From JAXLXE01 sp046328115 (GTDB lineage Bacteria; Chloroflexota; UBA6077; JACCZL01): a stretch of DNA of 64,000 nt. Where the stretch lies: the NCBI GenBank assembly GCA_046328115.1, contig JAXLXE010000003.1:186001-250000 (forward strand), in the 5' to 3' direction. Position 1 is the stretch's first letter. Every line of letters starts with the position of its first letter. Position numbers and translations under genes: made by a program. The notes under the pieces are model-generated. The model did no database searches. It worked only from the letters and a program-made list of their open reading frames with translations, and had not been told where the DNA came from. Shown piece by piece: positions 59,938 to 64,000 of the stretch.

Positions 59938-60522
59938 ATGTTCAAGCGATTCGCCATCGCGCTGACGGCGCTCGCGGCAGTGGTCACACTCGTGACGCCG
60001 GACGCGGCCTTCGCCCGTCAGCACTTCACCACCACCAACGAGCGGCTCCAGGCGTTGAACCAGCGCGCCACGTCCGCGGTAGCGCTGACCGCGCCAGCCG
60101 AGATCCAGACGCAGCTACGCGAGATCATCAGCCAGGCTCAGGCCGCCAAGGCCGCGGGCGAGGAAGCGGCCGCCCGCCCCGTGAGCAGCGCTGAGGACAA
60201 GTCGGTCATGGCCACCGTTGGCACTGAGATGGATGCCATCGTCGCAAGCGCCAACCGAGCCATGAATCTGACCGGCGCGGACCAGAAGACCGCCCTGACT
60301 GACATCCAGACCCGTGCCGACCGGGCCATGAAGGCCGTCCAGGCTCGCATTGCCGCCCAGCAGGCCGCGCCCGCCGCAAGCCCCAGCCCGGGTGTGCTCC
60401 CCGCGGCCGGCTCCGCCGCTGACACCACCGGTACCAGCCCCATCCTCTGGCTGCTCGGTGGCGCCGCCATCGTGGCCGGTCTCGGCTTGACCCGCCTGGC
60501 TCGCCGCGGGCAGCGCGCGTAA
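59938..60522 (+). CDS. secreted helical protein with C-terminal membrane anchor
   Basis: A 194-residue protein of unknown function. It has a signal peptide (1-26, AFA-RQ), an Ala/Gln-rich helical domain (35-140), a Pro/Ser/Ala linker, then LPAAG, a hydrophobic segment (about 165-185) and a basic tail (RLARRGQRA). That C-terminus copies the layout of sortase signals (LPxTG, TM, positive tail), but the motif is not canonical and no sortase is in the window, so plain membrane anchoring is as likely. A strong hairpin terminator follows. Confidence 0.75.
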   Translation: MFKRFAIALTALAAVVTLVTPDAAFARQHFTTTNERLQALNQRATSAVALTAPAEIQTQLREIISQAQAAKAAGEEAAARPVSSAEDKSVMATVGTEMDAIVASANRAMNLTGADQKTALTDIQTRADRAMKAVQARIAAQQAAPAASPSPGVLPAAGSAADTTGTSPILWLLGGAAIVAGLGLTRLARRGQRA

Positions 60523-60566
60523 CAGCCGCAAGCATCCCGCCAACGCCGGCAGGCGCTGGCAACACC

Positions 60567-60592
60567 GGGCCGCGGGGCTTCTCCCGCGGCCC
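60567..60592 (+). terminator. hairpin terminator
   Basis: A 10-bp stem (GGGCCGCGGG and complement), six-base loop, then TTCC; weak T-tract. Confidence 0.65.
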
Positions 60593-60617
60593 TTCCAGCA
60601 CCCGGGGCCTTGCTATC

Positions 60618-61607
60618 ATGAGACACGCCGCCCTCCGCGTAAGCACCGGCTTCCTGGCGGCGTCGGTCGCGTGTGGCCTGCTCTTGGGCACCCTGCCGGC
60701 CGCGCGGGCGCAGAATGCTCCACCACCGCTGACCGGCACCATCGCCGCCCCGCGCAGCAGCGGCTGGGTCTTCATCAACCCGGAGACCGGCGCGGAGCGG
60801 TTCGTAGCCGTCAGCCCGCCAACGGGGGTGAGCGGCCACGTCGCGCTCACGGCGGACGGCTCGCGCGTAGCGCTCAGCCGGTTCGCCCGCGAGCCCGGCG
60901 AGCGCGTCGGCGGCGCGGACATCCTCATCGTTGGGGCTGCCGGCGGTCAAGGTACCGTGGTAGCCACCCACGGCTCCGACGGGGCCCTCCTGGGGGCGCC
61001 GAGCTGGACCCCGGACGGCTACCTCATCCTGTTTGATAGTCAGCCTCCGAACGGTGGTCCTCCCACGTCCCGCGTTGAGTACGTCACAACGGATGGAGCC
61101 GCGCGCCGGGAGGTCACGGGTGGTGCCTGGCCCGTTCTTTCCCCCGATTGGCGGACGCTCGCGTTCGTCAGGACCTCCCCAAAGACCGGCGACCTCAATG
61201 AGCTTGTAGCCGTGCCAGTGGAGGGCGGCGCGCCGCGAGTCGTCGTGCCCGCGGACCAGTTTGTGCAGATCATCTCGCCGCGCTTCTCGCCGGACGGCCA
61301 GACCATCGCCTTCGTTGGCAGCGATACCCGCGGCGAAGCCCGCGACGGAGAGCCGCCGGAGGGGGCACTGGCCATGGGAGTCATGCGCCATGGCCCGCCT
61401 GGCGATATCTGGATGGTGCCGCTGGACGGCGGCCCAAGCTGGCGCCGAACGGCGTTCGAGGAGGACGACCCAACCCTGGCCTGGTCACCAGACGGCCAGT
61501 GGTTGGCACTGCTCTCCGGCGGCGGCCTATACGTCGTGCACCGGGACGGGCAATTCCCACCCCGCGTGATCGGCCCCGGAGGCTTCGGGGGCATCGATTG
61601 GCGGTAG
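60618..61607 (+). CDS. secreted PD40/TolB-like beta-propeller protein
   Basis: A 329-residue exported protein. The signal peptide is 1-34 (ARA-QN). The rest is a beta-propeller built of WD40-like PD40 blades with the repeating pattern (S/T)PDGxx(I/L)xF: LTADGSRVALS, WTPDGYLILFD, LSPDWRTLAFV, FSPDGQTIAFVG, WSPDGQWLALLS. Such domains bind proteins or peptidoglycan-associated partners, or serve as scaffolds; no catalytic motif is seen. The TAG stop lies in the 5' arm of the following hairpin. Confidence 0.85.
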   Translation: MRHAALRVSTGFLAASVACGLLLGTLPAARAQNAPPPLTGTIAAPRSSGWVFINPETGAERFVAVSPPTGVSGHVALTADGSRVALSRFAREPGERVGGADILIVGAAGGQGTVVATHGSDGALLGAPSWTPDGYLILFDSQPPNGGPPTSRVEYVTTDGAARREVTGGAWPVLSPDWRTLAFVRTSPKTGDLNELVAVPVEGGAPRVVVPADQFVQIISPRFSPDGQTIAFVGSDTRGEARDGEPPEGALAMGVMRHGPPGDIWMVPLDGGPSWRRTAFEEDDPTLAWSPDGQWLALLSGGGLYVVHRDGQFPPRVIGPGGFGGIDWR

Positions 61608-61624
61608 CCGCCTCTGCGGCTACC
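61603..61624 (+). terminator. hairpin at the end of the beta-propeller gene
   Basis: A perfect 9-bp stem (GGTAGCCGC and complement) with CTCT loop; it contains the stop codon but has no T-run after it. Confidence 0.55.
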
Positions 61625-61637
61625 GTACCCTGGCGGA

Positions 61638-61643
61638 TACAAT
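61638..61643 (+). promoter_or_regulatory. -10 hexamer of the MFS leader transcript
   Basis: TACAAT preceded by GGA; five of six match TATAAT. A clear -35 is not seen. Start expected near 61650. Confidence 0.5.
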
Positions 61644-61695
61644 GCCCCCCGCTCACAGCGCGCCTGCACGGGCGCCGGGCACCGGAGGCAGCCGC

Positions 61696-61746
61696 ATGAA
61701 CATCATCCCGGCAGCCCGCCAGCGTCAGGCGGTCGCACGGCTCTAG
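61696..61746 (+). CDS. possible 16-residue leader peptide with R-x-R motif
   Basis: ATG with a consensus GGAGG (61684-61688) and seven-base spacer, encoding MNIIPAARQRQAVARL then TAG. The promoter-like box upstream and the MFS exporter downstream suggest a regulatory leader. R8-Q9-R10 fits the +X+ pattern at which macrolide-bound ribosomes stall on ErmDL- and MefA-type leaders. Confidence 0.4.
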   Translation: MNIIPAARQRQAVARL

Positions 61747-61808
61747 TCTGAGTCGGTAGCCACCCGCCCCGTCGCGCGGACACGCCACGCCGCTCCAACC
61801 GGAGCGCG

Positions 61809-61863
61809 CTGGCTTGCGCGCGTCGCCCAGCCAGGTCTCTGGCCAACCATCGCATACGGCCAG
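61809..61863 (+). promoter_or_regulatory. four-segment alternative stem region upstream of MFS gene
   Basis: Segment 1 CTGGCT (61809-61814), 2 AGCCAG (61829-61834), 3 CTGGCC (61839-61844), 4 GGCCAG (61858-61863). 1 pairs with 2, 2 (as GCCAG) with 3, and 3 with 4, the order found in attenuators. A separate CGCTCC-AACC-GGAGCG hairpin (61791-61806) precedes it. No other gene is seen in 61608-61927 apart from the short leader ORF. Confidence 0.4.
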
Positions 61864-61927
61864 AAGACATCACCACCTGCCTTGACTCGTGCGCGCGTCC
61901 CACGACCGCGCCATGGAGCGTCTCTTC

Positions 61928-63187
61928 ATGCCGCCATCTCTCTGGCGAAGTTCTGATTTCCTCAAACTCTGGCTGGGCCAGACCGTGACCGTGTTCGGCA
62001 CGCTCGTCAGCCAGTTGGCCCTGCCCTTCACCGCCGTGCTCCTCCTCGACGCCACGTCGATGGACATGGGACTGCTACGCGCCGCACGCCTGAGCGGCGG
62101 CTTCATCTTCGGTCTCATCGCCGGCGTCTGGGCAGATCGCCTCCGACGGCGTCCCATTCTGGTCTGGACGGACCTGGGCCGCGCCGCCCTGTTGTTGACG
62201 ATCCCGCTCGCCGCGATGCTGGGCGCTCTGCGCATCGAGCACCTGTTGCTGGTCTCATTCCTGTCCGGCATCTTGACCATCTGGTTCACCGTGGCGTACC
62301 GGTCGTACGTCCCCATGGTGATCCCACGCGCCCAGCTTCTGGATGCAAACGGCAAGCTGACCGCCGCCGCCTCCGTGGCCGAGGTCGCCGGTTTCGGCCT
62401 CGCCGGCGCCATCGTCCAGGTGCTAAGCGCACCTGTGGCGTTCTTCCTGGACGCCGTCACCTACCTGGTCTCCGCGATCTCCCTCCTGTTGATCCATCGC
62501 CCAGAGCCACCACCGGCGCCCTCGGAACAGCGCTCGGGCATCGTCGCGGAGACCATCACCGGCCTGCGCTTTGTGCTGCGCGCGCCGGTACTGCGCGCCC
62601 TCCTGGTCGCCACCGCCGCAATCGGCATGTTCACGGAGATGATGGGCGCCGCCTGGCTGATCTACGTCACTCGCGACCTTGAGGTGAATCCGGCCCTCCA
62701 GGGTGCCATCTACGCCGTCGGCGGGGTCGGGTCGCTGATCGGAGCCTCGTACGCGGAGCGCGCGGTGGCGCGGTGGGGGTACGCGCGCGTCCTCATTGGC
62801 TCGGCCACACTCTGGGCTGTGGGCAGCTTTCTGCTGCCCCTGGCCGGTGGCCCCGGCCTGCTGACCATCATCCTCCTGGTGGCCCAACAGCTCACCGTTG
62901 ACCCGGGCATGACCGCGTTCGAGATCAGCGAGACCACCATCAAGCAGCAGGCCACGCCCGATGAATTGCTCGGCAGGATGAACGCCTGCTACCAGTTCGT
63001 CGGCTGGAGCGCCATGCTTGCCGGAGCCCTGATGGGTGGGTTCCTGGGCGACTCCCTGGGCATGCGGGAGACACTGTTCGTCGGCGCCGGCGGGCTCACG
63101 CTCACGCTGGCCTACCTGCTCCTCTCACCCGTCCGCACACTCGAGCGCGCCCCGTCGCGCGCGTGCGGCTTTGCGGACCGTCGGTGA
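61928..63187 (+). CDS. MFS exporter (MFS_3; EntS/MefA-like)
   Basis: A 419-residue, 12-TM major facilitator of the family that includes the enterobactin exporter EntS and macrolide exporters such as MefA. The opening WRSSDFLKLWLGQTVTVFGT and the loop motif AGVWADRLRRRPIL are typical. The substrate cannot be told. ATG 61928 has GGAG nine bases upstream; ATG 61913 is in frame and also possible, adding five residues. The long leader (about 280 nt) with a short ORF and alternative stems suggests regulation after initiation of transcription. Confidence 0.87.
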   Translation: MPPSLWRSSDFLKLWLGQTVTVFGTLVSQLALPFTAVLLLDATSMDMGLLRAARLSGGFIFGLIAGVWADRLRRRPILVWTDLGRAALLLTIPLAAMLGALRIEHLLLVSFLSGILTIWFTVAYRSYVPMVIPRAQLLDANGKLTAAASVAEVAGFGLAGAIVQVLSAPVAFFLDAVTYLVSAISLLLIHRPEPPPAPSEQRSGIVAETITGLRFVLRAPVLRALLVATAAIGMFTEMMGAAWLIYVTRDLEVNPALQGAIYAVGGVGSLIGASYAERAVARWGYARVLIGSATLWAVGSFLLPLAGGPGLLTIILLVAQQLTVDPGMTAFEISETTIKQQATPDELLGRMNACYQFVGWSAMLAGALMGGFLGDSLGMRETLFVGAGGLTLTLAYLLLSPVRTLERAPSRACGFADRR

Positions 63188-63239
63188 GCACACCCGCCCG
63201 AGTGTCCCACTGCGCGGTTGTGGTGGGCGCTCATGCTTG

Positions 63240-63247
63240 GTTAAGCT
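63240..63247 (+). promoter_or_regulatory. extended -10 box of the RraA gene
   Basis: GTTAAGCT, 42 bases before the ATG, with a TTGTGG 18 bases upstream of its hexamer. Confidence 0.4.
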
Positions 63248-63289
63248 CGTCTAGCCAACGTCTAGCCGAATTCACGATGGAGCACTTAG

Positions 63290-64000
63290 ATGACCGCCGC
63301 CCCCACTGGCGACAGCGCCCTGCGCGCCAAGCTACTGGAAGTCACCACCGCCACCGCCACCCACCTCATGCAGCTCAAGGGCTACACGCGCTGCTTCATG
63401 GAGGGCACCCGTACCCTCCAGACCGGTGTCCGCGTGGTCGGTCGCGCCGTCACCGTCCGGTTCGGCCCGGTCCGCCCAGACCTGGCCATCTCTCAGGAGG
63501 AGCGCCAGCAGAAGGAGCCCATGTGGCTCGCCATCGAGTCGCTCCAGTCCGGTGACATGCTGATCATCGACTGCGGCGGAGACGTCAGCGGCGGCACCAC
63601 CGGCGACATCCTGGCCGCGCGAGTGAAGGCCCGCGGCGCCGTGGGCATCCTGATCGACGGCTCCGTCCGTGACAGCGCGCAGGTCCGCGATCTGGTCCAG
63701 ATCCCCGTCTGGTGCCGAAGCTGGCACGGCAGCGGCGCCTTCAACACCCTCATCGGGCTGGACTACAACCGCCCCGTCCGCGCCTTCGGCGTCACCGTCA
63801 ACCCGGGCGACTACATCCTGGCGGACGACGATGGCGCTGTGATCATTCCCCCCGCCCTCGCCGAGGAGATCGCCACGACCGGGTTGGAGACAGAGCGTAA
63901 GGAGACCTTCATCCGCCAGCTCGTCCAGAAGGGCGTGCCCGTCTCAGAATGCTATCCCCCAAACGCGTACTGGTACGGCAAGTTTGAGGAGTGGAAGAAG
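63290..64000 (+). CDS. RraA-family protein (cut by window end)
   Basis: The first 237 codons are open to the last base, so the 3' end is missing. The RraA fold (RNase E regulator-like; many members are HMG/CHA aldolases or oxaloacetate decarboxylases) is recognised by GGTTGDILAARVKARGAVGILIDGSVRD, with the catalytic Arg and metal-binding Asp in DGSVRD, and by VNPGDYILADDDGAVIIP. A Gram-positive-like organism without an obvious RNase E partner favours an aldolase or decarboxylase role (inference). GGAG seven bases before the ATG. Confidence 0.9.
   Translation, partial: MTAAPTGDSALRAKLLEVTTATATHLMQLKGYTRCFMEGTRTLQTGVRVVGRAVTVRFGPVRPDLAISQEERQQKEPMWLAIESLQSGDMLIIDCGGDVSGGTTGDILAARVKARGAVGILIDGSVRDSAQVRDLVQIPVWCRSWHGSGAFNTLIGLDYNRPVRAFGVTVNPGDYILADDDGAVIIPPALAEEIATTGLETERKETFIRQLVQKGVPVSECYPPNAYWYGKFEEWKK

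Overview
The window is GC-rich, gene-dense bacterial chromosome with about 50 protein genes on both strands. It most resembles a monoderm, aerobic member of the Chloroflexota. The pointers are a family-B DNA polymerase with a DTDG motif C, a double-domain ThyX-like protein, secreted proteins without outer-membrane machinery, zinc-finger anti-sigma control, and a LexA-type box of the Gram-positive form GAAC-N4-GTTC. The assignment is an inference. I see no rRNA, tRNA, CRISPR array, insertion sequence or prophage.

Layout. 1-8.7 kb: secreted protein, arylsulfatase, GGDEF-EAL receptor, epimerase and a solitary ParB. 8.7-17.1 kb: Fe-dependent alcohol dehydrogenase, an AbrB/Doc-like toxin-antitoxin pair, a molybdenum hydroxylase large subunit coupled to an amidohydrolase, an MFS carrier, a small secreted protein and a class-IV aminotransferase. 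17.3-25.3 kb: two paralogous hybrid histidine kinases flanking a cytidine deaminase. 25.4-31.2 kb: glutamate-type dehydrogenase, a LOG/HD-GYP operon, a subtilase/cupredoxin operon and a tyrosine-type phosphatase. 31.3-36.7 kb: two ECF sigma/anti-sigma modules, the second fused by overlaps to an ABC-2 transporter. 36.8-44.4 kb: MBL-like protein, 14-TM MFS exporter, an orphan promoter-to-terminator leader unit, a sigma-70 factor, PolB and a HypE/AIR-synthase-like protein. 44.4-46.2 kb: a three-gene operon under a probable SOS box. 46.3-52.4 kb: histidine phosphatase, FIST protein, adenine deaminase, CPBP protease, VOC protein and a DUF2848 protein. 52.5-64 kb: UPF0114 protein, TerC behind a yybP-ykoY Mn riboswitch, PP2C phosphatase, ThyX-like protein, Ser/Thr kinase with a coiled-coil repeat and FGE-like ectodomain, two secreted proteins, an MFS exporter with an attenuator-like leader, and an RraA protein cut by the window end.

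The window is heavy in signalling: c-di-GMP enzymes, hybrid kinases, Ser/Thr kinase with PP2C, ECF modules and FIST. Several genes carry cis-regulatory architecture readable from sequence. The most distinctive are the SOS-box operon encoding a divergent sigma-like protein and a small C-tail membrane protein, the TerC riboswitch whose expression platform can be drawn pair by pair, and two leader regions (before the sigma-70 gene and before the last MFS gene) with short ORFs and competing stems. Many genes share an extended -10 box of the form G-N-TA-N3-T, and two starts look leaderless.
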